A stretch of DNA of 64,000 nt from Peptostreptococcus sp. D1 (GCF_900112955.1 NZ_FONP01000001.1:434001-498000), one strand, 5' to 3'; numbered from the stretch's first letter, positions 39,504-49,306 are shown. The notes: generated by a model from the letters alone, not told the origin. Numbers and translations are program-made.

Positions 39504-40634
39504 TTATTTCAATACGCTTGATGCTATAACCATCTTCTGAACTTCTGAAGTTCCTTCATACAATGAAGTTACTCTTATATCTCTATACATTCTTTCAACT
39601 GGATATTCTCTTATGTATCCATATCCACCATGTATCTGTAAAGCCTTGTCTATTATCCACTTAGCCTCTTCTGTAGCAAATAATTTTGCCATTGAAGCTT
39701 CTTTGTCTGCAGGTAATCCTTGATCCATTTTATATGCAGCATCGTACACTAAATGACGCATTGCTGATAGTTTAGTCTCCATTTCAGCCAATACAAACTG
39801 AGTGTTCTGGAACTTAGAAAGTGGCTTACCAAATTGATTTCTTGCCTTTGCATATTTAACAGCTTCATCCATTGCACCCTGTGCCAAGCCTAGAGCCTGA
39901 CTAGCTATACCAAGTCTACCAACGCTTAGAGTTTTCATTGCATTTATGAAACCTTTTCCTTCTTTTCCTAGCATATCAGATGCTGGAACTCTAACATTTT
40001 CAAGTACGACGTCACTTGTTGGGCAACCTATCATACCCATCTTATGCTCAGCTTTACCAAAAGACACACCTTCTGCCTTAGAATCTACAACAAATGTAGA
40101 TATTCCTTTGGCACCTTCGTCACTTGTCTTAGCAAATACGATTATATAATCAGATACCGGAGCTCCTGTAATGAATGTTTTTCTTCCGTTTAAGATATAG
40201 TCATCTCCATCCTTAACTGCTGTAGTTAAGATAGAAGCTGCATCAGAACCAGCGCCTGGTTCAGTAAGACCGAAACAGAATAATTTTTCACCAGTTACCA
40301 TTGGTCTAAGATATTTTTCTTTTTGTTCTTCTGTACCATCTCTCAATATTGGAGTTGATTGTAGTGAGTTCGGTGATGAAATCCAAATAGTAGATACACC
40401 AGATGCTTTTGATAATTCTTCCATTACTATCGCATATGATACGTGATCTCCACCAGATCCACCGTATTCCTGTGGTATTTTAATTCCTAAAAACCCAGCG
40501 TCAGCCATTTTTTTGTAAATTTCCATCGGGAATTCACTTGTTTCGTCAACCTCTTCAGCAGTTGGCTTAATTTCTTTTTCAGCGAATTCTCTTGCTAGCT
40601 GACGAACTAACTCATGTTCTTTCTTGAAAATCAT
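39504..40634 (-). CDS. acdB: Acyl-CoA dehydrogenase (probable isocaprenoyl-CoA reductase)
   Basis: 376 aa, FAD-dependent. Family motifs CFGLTEPGAGSDAA and the C-terminal catalytic base Glu360 in LYEGTSEVQKMV. In C. difficile AcdB reduces 2-isocaprenoyl-CoA to isocaproyl-CoA with EtfAB. Assignment to this substrate rests on the gene neighbours; butyryl-CoA or cinnamoyl-CoA type use is an alternative. ATG after AAGGAGGC. Confidence 0.92.
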   Translation of the reverse strand: MIFKKEHELVRQLAREFAEKEIKPTAEEVDETSEFPMEIYKKMADAGFLGIKIPQEYGGSGGDHVSYAIVMEELSKASGVSTIWISSPNSLQSTPILRDGTEEQKEKYLRPMVTGEKLFCFGLTEPGAGSDAASILTTAVKDGDDYILNGRKTFITGAPVSDYIIVFAKTSDEGAKGISTFVVDSKAEGVSFGKAEHKMGMIGCPTSDVVLENVRVPASDMLGKEGKGFINAMKTLSVGRLGIASQALGLAQGAMDEAVKYAKARNQFGKPLSKFQNTQFVLAEMETKLSAMRHLVYDAAYKMDQGLPADKEASMAKLFATEEAKWIIDKALQIHGGYGYIREYPVERMYRDIRVTSLYEGTSEVQKMVIASSVLK

Positions 40635-40661
40635 AGATTGCCTCCTTAAAATTATCTTTAA

Positions 40662-41780
40662 TTAAATCATATCTGCAAATGTCTGCAATGCAGTATTTGC
40701 TTGTTCAAAGTTAGTCATTTGTTGATCCACCTCAACTAAAATGTGCATTATACCCTCTCGATTAAGCTCTTTTCTAATAATTGGATAATCAAATTCATCT
40801 GAATCACTGAATTTTGTCAACAAGTATACAACTCCGTCTGCACCATGTTTTCTTACCTTATCAATTATTATTTTTCCTCTTAGCTTTTCTGGATCATACA
40901 ATAATGTACTACCTTCTATATCTGAAATCCATTTAGCCAAAGCTCTTACTGGATTATCAGTACCTTCATCAACTAAATAATCAAACTGTCCAGATTCTTG
41001 ATTAATATTGTCATCAACTATCGCTAGCTTATGAGCTTCAAATATCTTTAAAATCTCTGGGCTGTTTGCCAATAGGCCTGTTGTAACAACTTTCTTTCCA
41101 TCAAAGCTTTCTTCAGGCATATTCTTTAGTTCTTCATTTAATGCGCCTACTATTTCCAAATGTTCGGCTTTGTCCATAAAGAATGCACTAGACATAACTC
41201 TCGATCTTAGAGATGGAGTTATAGTATTTAGATGCTTTGAAGCAAGCTCATTGAACTCCTTCAATGCTTTTCTGTGGTTATTATACAGAGCTATAGCCTC
41301 TTCTACCTTCGAATTTTCAATTTTTACTCCTGCTATTTCTTCTAGCTGTGCTATCAATTTTATATATTGCTTTTCATTATAGTCTAGACCAGCTTTTATT
41401 TTTCTGTTCTGTCCATATCCAATATATAGTGCAGGAACATTCTTTATAGCCTTTTTCCAGTTTTGACTTAACCCCTTCAAGCCATCACTTAAACCGGGGA
41501 TTATCATACCAGATAATTTATCAAGCTTACCCTCAAGCCCCAAGTCCAAAAGCCTTAGAATTGGTGCGGCATAAAAAGCAGGAAAATATTCCTTTGATAG
41601 AGTTACTTCGCCCTCTGCGCCCCAAATTCCCATTGGTATCATTCCCAAAGCATATACCAATTCTTCTGGTGTATAAACAGGTGCACAGCCTACCACCTTT
41701 TTTCCACTTTCAACATATTTATCTATTTGCTCAAATGGACATACATCAAGTTTTTCCAACAATAATTCTATATTACTCAT
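40662..41780 (-). CDS. hadC: 2-hydroxyacyl-CoA dehydratase, beta subunit
   Basis: 372 aa of the HgdB/HadC family. The N-terminal segment GKKVVGCAPVYTPEELVYA and a MSSAFFMDKAEH segment are typical; cysteine residues bind one 4Fe-4S cluster. With HadB it removes water from (R)-2-hydroxyacyl-CoA by a ketyl-radical mechanism, after one activating electron from HadI. Its ATG shares a base with the HadB stop, so the subunits are translationally coupled. Confidence 0.93.
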   Translation of the reverse strand: MSNIELLLEKLDVCPFEQIDKYVESGKKVVGCAPVYTPEELVYALGMIPMGIWGAEGEVTLSKEYFPAFYAAPILRLLDLGLEGKLDKLSGMIIPGLSDGLKGLSQNWKKAIKNVPALYIGYGQNRKIKAGLDYNEKQYIKLIAQLEEIAGVKIENSKVEEAIALYNNHRKALKEFNELASKHLNTITPSLRSRVMSSAFFMDKAEHLEIVGALNEELKNMPEESFDGKKVVTTGLLANSPEILKIFEAHKLAIVDDNINQESGQFDYLVDEGTDNPVRALAKWISDIEGSTLLYDPEKLRGKIIIDKVRKHGADGVVYLLTKFSDSDEFDYPIIRKELNREGIMHILVEVDQQMTNFEQANTALQTFADMI

Positions 41781-43015
41781 TAGTCTGCCTCCTTCATTTT
41801 AGCTGCTTTATTAGCTTCCATTACTTCTATTAGACCTTGAACTCTTGTGTCATACTGTGCTTCAGAGAAGTTTCTAGGGTCCGCTTGGTCACCATCAAAT
41901 GTCGCTGTAGGAATACCAGTTCTCTCTCTTATCTCCCTTTCCATTTCGTACATTATACCACTCCACTGCTTGCAGCTTCTGTTAATATGAATCAACATAC
42001 CATCAATGTTGTTTTCTTTTATAACCTTAAGTCTCATATCCAAAGCTCTTTCGTATGAAATGGCATTTGGAGTTCCACAATATGCTTGCATCAATTCATT
42101 AGTATTATTGTAAATATATCCAAATGCATCTGCGTAAACTGTTCCGCAAACGTTTACTCCACTACCTTGAAGCTCTTTATATGTATGTCTTAGGTGAGGC
42201 CAGCAAGCTATACCTTCAAATAAGATTCTGTATTTTTCTTCTCCCTTAAAAGTCGATTTACCAGTTTTAACATTTTCCTCAAACTCTTCAATTAGCTTTT
42301 CAAATGCTATCGCTGACTCTTCCTTACCTCTTGCGCAAACTGCCACTGCCATGTGATTAAATACGTCAAATCCACTGAATGGAGACGGAGTATACTTTGC
42401 ATAACCAGTCGCTGCTAGCCATGCTCTACCAGTTCTCTGAGATGTTTCCATAACCCTTTCAAATTTATTTTCATCCCATTTCTTGCCTGATAACTCTTCC
42501 AATTGTTTTATAGCGTGGTCGAACTGTCCCTTTAGATATTCAACTCTATCTTCTCCTGCCTCGTAGTCGTTGTTGTAAGGAACATCTATTAATATCAACG
42601 GAATATTACGTTCCTTCGCAATATTTTCGTACCATTTAATCATACAGTTACAAATATTGTTACAGCATGCCACAAAATCCGGCTGAGGCATATTCAACTC
42701 TGGAGCATCCTGAACGTCTAGATATGCCAAGCTTATTCTCGCATAGGCACATATATCATTTGAATACCCTTCATTTTCGGCAGCTTCACACATTCTTTGA
42801 CCTCCACCCTTTGCAGAGATTGCCGCCGCCTGATTTTCTGGATAAACAACCTTGATATCCATCGTTTCAAATATTTCCTGTGGGAAATTGGATGCACACC
42901 ATCCTACTATCTCACCATTATTTTTAGCTTCCCAAGCATCTTTATAATGCTTTGCAACTATTTCACCTAACAATACTTTTGCCGGTTTTTCTTCCACAAC
43001 TACTGTATTACTCAT
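41780..43015 (-). CDS. hadB: 2-hydroxyacyl-CoA dehydratase, alpha subunit
   Basis: 411 aa of the HgdA/HadB family. N-terminal NNGEIVGWCASNFPQEIF contains the Cys segment, followed by VACCNNICNCM near 130; C-terminal LIHINRSCKQWS is the third cluster-binding region. Forms the dehydratase with HadC. ATG after AGGAGC, 13 bases past hadI. Size and order match hadIBC of C. difficile. Confidence 0.93.
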   Translation of the reverse strand: MSNTVVVEEKPAKVLLGEIVAKHYKDAWEAKNNGEIVGWCASNFPQEIFETMDIKVVYPENQAAAISAKGGGQRMCEAAENEGYSNDICAYARISLAYLDVQDAPELNMPQPDFVACCNNICNCMIKWYENIAKERNIPLILIDVPYNNDYEAGEDRVEYLKGQFDHAIKQLEELSGKKWDENKFERVMETSQRTGRAWLAATGYAKYTPSPFSGFDVFNHMAVAVCARGKEESAIAFEKLIEEFEENVKTGKSTFKGEEKYRILFEGIACWPHLRHTYKELQGSGVNVCGTVYADAFGYIYNNTNELMQAYCGTPNAISYERALDMRLKVIKENNIDGMLIHINRSCKQWSGIMYEMEREIRERTGIPTATFDGDQADPRNFSEAQYDTRVQGLIEVMEANKAAKMKEAD

Positions 43016-43028
43016 GATAAGCTCCTTT

Positions 43029-43817
43029 CTAACCTTTTAGATATTCGTCATAAGCATATAACGCCGCCCCAATGGCACCAGCCATCTGAGAGTCGTCAGA
43101 TATTTTAATTTCAGCTTCCAATTCCTCACTCAACGCTCTCACTATACCAGCATTTTTAGTAACTCCACCTGTCATTGCCACTGGCTCTGAAAGACCTCCT
43201 CTTTTGGCAAGCCCTGCAACTCTCGTAGCGACAGATGCGTGAATTCCATTTACTATATTTGGAATCGGAATTTTTTTAGCCATACATGAAATAACCTCTG
43301 ATTCAGCGAAAACTGTACAAGTTGAACTTATCGGAGTCTTTTCTGTAGCCTGAGTGTCAAGTTCTCCCAAATCAGTTAGCTTAACGTCTAGAACTCCAGC
43401 CATAACCTCTAAAAATCTTCCAGTGCCCGCTGCACACTTGTCATTCATCAAGAAATTCGTAAGCTGACCTCTTTCATTTAGCTTTAGCACCTTTATATCC
43501 TGTCCACCGATGTCAATTATTGTTCTAACATCGCCGAAAATAAAAACTCCACCTCTTGCATGACAGCTCAACTCACTCATTGTTTTCTTGGCACCTTCGT
43601 AACTGTTTCTACCATATCCGGTAGAAACAATCACGTCAATATCTTCAAATGCTAAATTTATGTTGTTTGTAACTTCTTCTATTACTCTTTCGGCACCCCT
43701 TGTACCAGCACCAAGGTTTACTACACCCTTGCTAACTACTTCTTTTCCATTTTTGAGTATCACACATTTAGATGACGTTGATCCTATGTCAATACCCATT
43801 GTATATATATCACTCAT
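43029..43817 (-). CDS. hadI: ATP-dependent activator of 2-hydroxyacyl-CoA dehydratase
   Basis: 262 aa, ASKHA ATPase. ATP motif MGIDIGSTSSKCVIL at the N terminus. Cys128 (NDKCAAGTG) and Cys167 (SSTCTVF) match the two cysteines per subunit that hold a single 4Fe-4S cluster between two subunits. Injects a high-energy electron into HadBC. ATG after GAGGATAAAAAG. Confidence 0.95.
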   Translation of the reverse strand: MSDIYTMGIDIGSTSSKCVILKNGKEVVSKGVVNLGAGTRGAERVIEEVTNNINLAFEDIDVIVSTGYGRNSYEGAKKTMSELSCHARGGVFIFGDVRTIIDIGGQDIKVLKLNERGQLTNFLMNDKCAAGTGRFLEVMAGVLDVKLTDLGELDTQATEKTPISSTCTVFAESEVISCMAKKIPIPNIVNGIHASVATRVAGLAKRGGLSEPVAMTGGVTKNAGIVRALSEELEAEIKISDDSQMAGAIGAALYAYDEYLKG

Positions 43818-43953
43818 CTTTTTATCCTCATATTTATATCAATTCACAAACATAATAAATAGTCAGATAGCAATACTCAACTATCTATATTTTTTAACTA
43901 AATATTACTATAATTCAATATTCAAGCCCTATACAATGATAGACTTAGCTTTC

Positions 43954-45198
43954 TTATTTTTCTTTATCTTCCCAGATATACAATGTACCTGATTCTATCA
44001 TTGCCTTTATTTCGTCATCTGAGTATCCAATTTCCTTAAGAACCTCTGCACCATGTTCACCTATGAATGGTCCTCTATTGTATGGAGTAGGTCCCATTTC
44101 ATGGTACTTAACAGGCTGTTTAACCAACACTCTTTCACCATTTGGATACTTCATCTTGTAGAAGCAATCATTTGCCCAAGCTTGTTTATCTTCAAGAATT
44201 TCTTCCCAGGATTGAGCCTTTGAAAACGGAATATCAGCATCTACTAATACTTTTGCCCATTCATCATAGTTTCTTTCACCAAATCTAGCCATTATTCTAT
44301 CGTAAATTGTAACACCTAATCCATTTTCAGCTAACTTCTGAACAGGATACAGGTTTTCATCAGCAGCCATTTCATCTAATCCCAAAGCTGTAGTAAATCT
44401 CTTGAAATAAGTATTGTAGTCTGGCATACAAGTCTGAACAAATCTTTCGTCTTTTGTCTTCCATGCCGCATTTAGTGGGTTGTTAGCTTCTCTAATATTT
44501 ATTGGATACTTAACGCCGTAATCAGGATATTGAGCTGCCTGAACCATCATACCCATATTGAATATAGCACTTTCAAACAAACTAGTTTCAACCTTTTCAC
44601 CTTCACCAGTCAATTTTGCATGATATAATGCAGCAAGAATACCAGCTGCCAAGTTAATACCAACATTATGATCTCCTATACCAGGAACCATATTCATAGG
44701 CACATCAGTTTTTTGTCTTAGTGATTCAAGATAGCCTGCTCTTGCAAAGAATGCAGTAAAGTCAAAGCCTGGAAGGTCCTTATCAGGTCCATATTCACCA
44801 TATCCTGTACAAATACCATAAACTAGGCTTGGAAATCTTTCTTTTAATGTTTCATAATCCAAACCGGCTCTCTGTAAAGCCTGAACTCTCCAGTTAGTTA
44901 TCATTACATCAGCACCTTCTAAAAGTTTGAAAAATGCCTCCTTACCAGCAGGATCTTTCATGTTAATTGAAATACATCTCTTATTTGCATTTTCCAATTC
45001 CCATGTTGTATTTTCATACATATCCAGAGGTCTACCTTCTGTAGGTGCAGTATATCTCAATGGATCTCCCTTTGAACTTTCAACCTTTATTACATCAGCT
45101 CCTAAATCTGCTAGGAATCTTCCCGTAGTTGCCGCCGCAATAAAATTAGCTAACTCAATTACTTTTACACCCTCTAATGGTCTTTTTCTTGTGCTCAT
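43954..45198 (-). CDS. hadA: 2-hydroxyacyl-CoA transferase (CaiB/BaiF family)
   Basis: 414 aa, class III CoA-transferase. N-terminal VIELANFIAAATTGRFLADL and KVESSKGDPLR, and a catalytic-aspartate region near GFDFTAFFARAGYLESL. In C. difficile HadA moves CoA from isocaprenoyl-CoA to 2-hydroxyisocaproate, making the cycle ATP-neutral. The 414-aa length is slightly above the usual ~400. ATG after AGGAGGTATTGTA; 137 bases from hadI. Confidence 0.9.
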   Translation of the reverse strand: MSTRKRPLEGVKVIELANFIAAATTGRFLADLGADVIKVESSKGDPLRYTAPTEGRPLDMYENTTWELENANKRCISINMKDPAGKEAFFKLLEGADVMITNWRVQALQRAGLDYETLKERFPSLVYGICTGYGEYGPDKDLPGFDFTAFFARAGYLESLRQKTDVPMNMVPGIGDHNVGINLAAGILAALYHAKLTGEGEKVETSLFESAIFNMGMMVQAAQYPDYGVKYPINIREANNPLNAAWKTKDERFVQTCMPDYNTYFKRFTTALGLDEMAADENLYPVQKLAENGLGVTIYDRIMARFGERNYDEWAKVLVDADIPFSKAQSWEEILEDKQAWANDCFYKMKYPNGERVLVKQPVKYHEMGPTPYNRGPFIGEHGAEVLKEIGYSDDEIKAMIESGTLYIWEDKEK

Positions 45199-45300
45199 TA
45201 CAATACCTCCTAAAAATATTACATTTTCATTAAAATATTACAATTTATTATTTATTATCAAAATGACTCAAAGCTGTTTATCTGCTTCTTGTCAAGACAA

Positions 45301-46887
45301 TCATATTAATTCGGACTCTTCGACCAATTTTTTTAACTCTCGCTCATCAATTTTTTCAGTTTGATTCTTTGGGAAACTATCTATAAACAAATAGTATCTT
45401 GGTATTTTGTATTTACTTAAATTTTCACAGAGATATTTCTTTATCTTTTCCACCAATGCATCATCTTTTTTCCCCTCGATGCAAGCAACTATTTCTTCCT
45501 GAAGAACCTCTGATTTTTTACCAACTATTTTTACATTTATTCCATTTTTTACTTCTTTTATCACTTTTTCTATTTCGGTAGGAGAAATATTCTCTCCACC
45601 TCTTATTATCAAATTCTTTCTTCTTCCAACTATGTACAAATAATCATTTTCGTCGATATAGCCCAAATCTCCAGTTTTCAACCAACCATCCTTTTGCACT
45701 GCATCACAAACAATCGGCTCAGTCGTGAGGTATCCCTTCGTTATATTGTAACCTTTGACGAATATTTCTCCAACTTCACCCCTTGCACATTCTTTATTAG
45801 ACTTTAAATCTACTATTCTTATTTCCACATTATCGATTACCTTTCCAGAAGATGTTGCCTTCAGCTCAAGTGAATCATTATAGCCTGTAATCGACACACA
45901 AGGTGATGCCTCAGTCAATCCGTAAGACGTTTGTAGATTTATTCCATTTAATTTTTCACAAATATCATAATAATCTTTTTCATAAATTGGAGAGCCTGCT
46001 ATTATACCACTTTTTAGACTACTCAAATCAAATTCGTTCATCATTGGATTGTTAATTAAAGCAAGGTACATGCTTGGAACCCCATTCAAAATTGTACATT
46101 TATCATTCTGTATAACTCTGCATACATTCGTCGTCTTATATTTTTTCAAAAGAGATATCGTTATACCTCCTAGAATACTGCATAAAAGACTTACATTAAC
46201 ACCAAAGCAATGGAACAATGGAACAGAAAGACACATAATATCAGCTTCTCCCCACTTCATTTGGTCGACTATTTCTCTTGCATTATTTACCAGTGAGTAG
46301 TGTGATAGCATTACTCCCTTAGAATCATTAGTAGTTCCAGAAGTGAACAATATACAAGCAAGGTCATGGCAATCATTTTCCAATGCAGTAATCCTATTCA
46401 TCATGATATCATTGTTCAAGGATATATTTCGCTCAACAAAAGAAATCCATTCTCCAAACGTTCTTTCAATATTAAAGGTTTTAATATATCTTGTGTCTAT
46501 ATTTCTTCTCAGCTTGTTTACAACTGATGAAATATTATCTTCATCTCCACCAATACCTGTGTACAAAATAAATTTTACGTCGGCTATTTTTATACACTTC
46601 ATCAATTCCTTCTCTTTATAGCAAGAATTTATCAAAACTGCCGTTGCTCCCAGTTTCTGTATGGCTATAAAGGAAATAATCCAACTCGGTGTATTATATC
46701 CATAAATGCCTACTTTATCATTTTTTCTTATGCCCTGCTCAAACAAAGCATACGACAATTTTTCAGTAATAGCATCAACATTTTTCCATGAGTATACGTC
46801 ATTTTTTGTCTTGATAAACACCTTTTCCGGAGTTTTCTCTGCCCTTTCGGCAAAACATTCTTTAATTGTTTTTTCCACTAATTTCAT
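45301..46887 (-). CDS. AMP-forming acyl-CoA synthetase
   Basis: 528 aa of the ANL superfamily. AMP-binding motif ILFTSGTTNDSKGVMLSH near 180, LQTSYGLTEASP near 315, GWLKTGDLGYIDEND near 400 and a catalytic-lysine region near KNQTEKIDERELKKL at the C terminus. It would activate the fermentation acid (or isocaprenoate) to prime HadA. Its promoter carries a candidate GntR operator. Not part of the C. difficile had operon; similar ligases accompany aromatic-acid clusters. Confidence 0.87.
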   Translation of the reverse strand: MKLVEKTIKECFAERAEKTPEKVFIKTKNDVYSWKNVDAITEKLSYALFEQGIRKNDKVGIYGYNTPSWIISFIAIQKLGATAVLINSCYKEKELMKCIKIADVKFILYTGIGGDEDNISSVVNKLRRNIDTRYIKTFNIERTFGEWISFVERNISLNNDIMMNRITALENDCHDLACILFTSGTTNDSKGVMLSHYSLVNNAREIVDQMKWGEADIMCLSVPLFHCFGVNVSLLCSILGGITISLLKKYKTTNVCRVIQNDKCTILNGVPSMYLALINNPMMNEFDLSSLKSGIIAGSPIYEKDYYDICEKLNGINLQTSYGLTEASPCVSITGYNDSLELKATSSGKVIDNVEIRIVDLKSNKECARGEVGEIFVKGYNITKGYLTTEPIVCDAVQKDGWLKTGDLGYIDENDYLYIVGRRKNLIIRGGENISPTEIEKVIKEVKNGINVKIVGKKSEVLQEEIVACIEGKKDDALVEKIKKYLCENLSKYKIPRYYLFIDSFPKNQTEKIDERELKKLVEESELI

Positions 46888-47107
46888 AAATCTTCCTCCA
46901 AAACATTAAGCCTACAAGCTCACTAATGTTTTCAAACCATATTTCCGTAAGCTTCATTTTCACCCACAGAAAATGATACCTCTACTACTCTTAAAACAGA
47001 ATGTTTTAAACAATGCTTCAATATAAATACTCACCCTCGAATTATAGCTCTTTAATTTGCATACTAACCAATTTTTCTTTTGATTTTAAATTTGGCTTTC
47101 TAGACTA

Positions 47108-47149
47108 CTTGTATACAAGAATTATCCCACAATTTATTGACTGTTTAAC
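47108..47149 (-). promoter_or_regulatory. Promoter and GntR operator of the acyl-CoA synthetase/had operon
   Basis: Minus strand -10 GATAAT (47126-47121) with a weak -35 GTTAAA (47149-47144) 17 bases before it. Immediately downstream, at the start site, is the perfect palindrome CTTGTATACAAG (47108-47119). A close relative lies on the gntR promoter. The remaining 46888-47107 is a leader with nothing else evident. Confidence 0.6.
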
Positions 47150-47286
47150 ACAAGTACCTCACAAACAAATTTTTAATTTCAACAAATGCCCGCTTGATAA
47201 TACGACTATTTTTGTTAAATAAAAAATAACAAAGTTTGTTAAACGTATTCGCAAAAGAGCTTATCATCTTTTGCAAATCGTAATCG

Positions 47287-47955
47287 CTAATTTTTTTTAA
47301 AGAAATGACTATATGTCGCACTTGCAGTTACTACATCTGTAACTGTATCTATATGCTCAGACATACATGCCAAAGCACTCTTTATGTCAGATTTTTTTAT
47401 ACAATCTAAAATCCTACTGTGTTCGTCAATAAGCTTTGATAAATTATGCCCAGATTTTACATAAACATTCCTCCATCTATTTATATGAAGTAGATGCTCC
47501 TTTAATAAATCTAAAATATCATCATTCTGAACACTCAACATAATATATTCGTGAAACTGCTCATCAAGAACCTTGAATTCAGTAATATATTCATCATACC
47601 CATAAAACTTCTTTTGGCTGTCTATATTTGCCTCCATTTTTTTTATTATTTCATACTTATCATCCTTTTTCATGAATCTATAAAGAACTTCCTTTTCTAT
47701 GGATATCCTAATTAGCAAAGCAGTTTTTATGTAGTTCAAATCTATCAATGTCACATATGTACCTCTCTGAGGATATACATCCAAAAATCCATTTTGAACC
47801 AATCTAGCAATAGAATTTCGCACTACAGATCTTGAAACACCAAACTCCTCCGCTATTATGTTCTCACTGATCTTACAACCAGGCTGAAGCTCCAAGCTTA
47901 TTATTCTATCTAATAGTTCATTATATATCATTTCCGACGACGCAAGCTTTTCCAT
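47287..47955 (-). CDS. FCD-type GntR transcriptional regulator
   Basis: 222 aa. N-terminal winged helix (GCKISENIIAEEFGVSRSVV, then LVQNGFLDVYPQRGTYVT) and C-terminal all-helical FCD ligand domain with the metal histidine pattern (DEQFHEYIML, DEHSRIL, MSEHIDTVTD). FCD regulators often bind organic acids and repress nearby genes. The ATG at 47955 is eight bases after GGAG; an upstream ATG at 47976 has no room for a site. Own promoter overlaps a palindrome. Confidence 0.88.
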   Translation of the reverse strand: MEKLASSEMIYNELLDRIISLELQPGCKISENIIAEEFGVSRSVVRNSIARLVQNGFLDVYPQRGTYVTLIDLNYIKTALLIRISIEKEVLYRFMKKDDKYEIIKKMEANIDSQKKFYGYDEYITEFKVLDEQFHEYIMLSVQNDDILDLLKEHLLHINRWRNVYVKSGHNLSKLIDEHSRILDCIKKSDIKSALACMSEHIDTVTDVVTASATYSHFFKKN

Positions 47956-47985
47956 ATAATCAACTCCATTTATCATCCTTTAACA

Positions 47986-48016
47986 CTAGTATACCAGTAA
48001 AATATTTTTTTATCAA
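47986..48016 (-). promoter_or_regulatory. gntR promoter with overlapping operator
   Basis: Minus strand TTGATA (48016-48011), exactly 17 bases, TATACT (47993-47988). The -10 lies within CTGGTATACTAG (47997-47986), which matches the palindrome CTTGTATACAAG at the synthetase promoter at 10 of 12 positions. Fits negative autoregulation. The gap up to 48378 is AT-rich, with only short degraded coding-like stretches. Confidence 0.7.
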
Positions 48017-48378
48017 TAGTGAAAATGTTTTTTTGTGTTTTTTAAATGAAATTTTTAAAAAAATTTAAAAAATCTATAATTTTCGATAATAATCTAATTT
48101 AAGTTTATGTTTTTTCGAATACATCCCTTTTTTATCCCATTTTCAAAAGATGATATACAACAAATATCCAATTCTCTCAATACCTATTCTCTGTCTCTAC
48201 CATCAGACAATTCTCTCGGAAATCTAGCACTATGTTCATAATTTAATCATATTATCTTAATTCAGCTCTACATTCTTATTTCTATTTCTCGCTAAAGCAT
48301 TTAAAATGAATTTGTATATTCTATTATCCATTTAATAACCATCTATAAAATTAAGATTTTTTTATTTATTTAGAGTAC

Positions 48379-48428
48379 AAAAAAGACCCACACTATTCAT
48401 TTTCATAATGATCAGAATAGGTGAATCT
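48379..48428 (-). terminator. Terminator after the TusA/DsrE gene
   Basis: Minus strand: AGATTCACCTATTC pairs with GAATAGTGTGGGTCT (some wobbles), followed by six T. Located 25 bases past the stop of the DsrE-domain gene. Confidence 0.7.
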
Positions 48429-48452
48429 TATATGTTTTAATTCATTTATTAA

Positions 48453-49289
48453 CTATATAAATAGATTTAGATTGCCTTCCTCTGCTTCAGATAGATAGCT
48501 TGCTACACCTGCAATTTCAACATCATCAACTAATTCTTCAGCCTTTATCCCCATGATATCCATACTCATTGAGCAAGCGACAAATTTCACGCCCATTTTT
48601 TGTGCTCTCGACATCATAAGCTCTAAATCATCAACGTTTTTATTTTTCATTACTAGCTTAATTAGCTTAGTTCCTATGCCACCCATATTCATTTTTGAAA
48701 TTTTCAGCTTATTTACACCTTTTGGCATCATCATTCCAAACACCCTTTCAATCCCTTTTTTTTCGACTCTAGAACTGCTTTTTCTCAAGATATTAAGCCC
48801 CCAGAATGTGAAAAACATTGTTACCTCTTTGCCCATTGATGCAGCTCCAGTTGCAATAATAAACGACGCAATCGCTCTATCTAAATCTCCGCTAAACACC
48901 ACCATTGTTGCTTTTTTCTTATCTAAGGAATTAGAAAACATGGAATTTGTCGAATTTATCAAGCAGTCTTTTTTGATATCAGTTTTCTCATTTTTTTCAA
49001 TTTGAGCATTTATGATTCCAGAATCACCTGTCAATCCTATAAGATTGTATCCCATCCTTGCACACCATGATGAAATATCCTTCGAAAATCCTACATCAGT
49101 TGCCATTACCTCTACTATATCACCATAATTTGCCTTATCCAATTCTTCAAAAACTCTTGCAATAGGTCCTGGACACTGCAGCCCTCTAGCATCAACGAGT
49201 ATTCTCTTTGTATTTTCATTAGCTCTCTTTATACCTTCCTTATCTCTATTGATATCTGCTCTTGAAACCTTACAACCATTCAACTCCAA
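48453..49289 (-). CDS. TusA-DsrE/F-domain sulfur protein (second half of a probable frameshift fusion)
   Basis: A 278-aa frame with a TusA-like domain (residues ~30-95, DARGLQCPGP with Cys39 as persulfide carrier) and a DsrE/F-like domain (~115-278) ending with ACSMSMDIMGI and GVASYLSEAEEGNLNLFI. TusA and DsrE handle protein-bound sulfane sulfur. The only in-frame starts are TTG codons (49289, 49283) without a ribosome site, and the first Met is at residue 62. The frame is open upstream to the A9 run at 49317, giving an EKLRDKIDALEL linker, so I think it is normally translated as part of the preceding protein. Confidence 0.85.
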   Translation of the reverse strand: MELNGCKVSRADINRDKEGIKRANENTKRILVDARGLQCPGPIARVFEELDKANYGDIVEVMATDVGFSKDISSWCARMGYNLIGLTGDSGIINAQIEKNEKTDIKKDCLINSTNSMFSNSLDKKKATMVVFSGDLDRAIASFIIATGAASMGKEVTMFFTFWGLNILRKSSSRVEKKGIERVFGMMMPKGVNKLKISKMNMGGIGTKLIKLVMKNKNVDDLELMMSRAQKMGVKFVACSMSMDIMGIKAEELVDDVEIAGVASYLSEAEEGNLNLFI

Positions 49290-49306
49290 AGCATCTATTT
49301 TATCTC

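Noticed and set aside
45289-45300. Dyad TTGTC-AA-GACAA just before hadA as a regulator site.
   Set aside because: It abuts the stop of the synthetase and has no properly spaced promoter; a chance dyad is as likely.
48100-48360. Short minus-strand stretches resembling a DNA methyltransferase end (EHSARFPREL) and another coding-like piece (ILNALARNRNKNVELN).
   Set aside because: Fewer than 20 residues each, in different frames and broken by stops; could be chance. No feature called.
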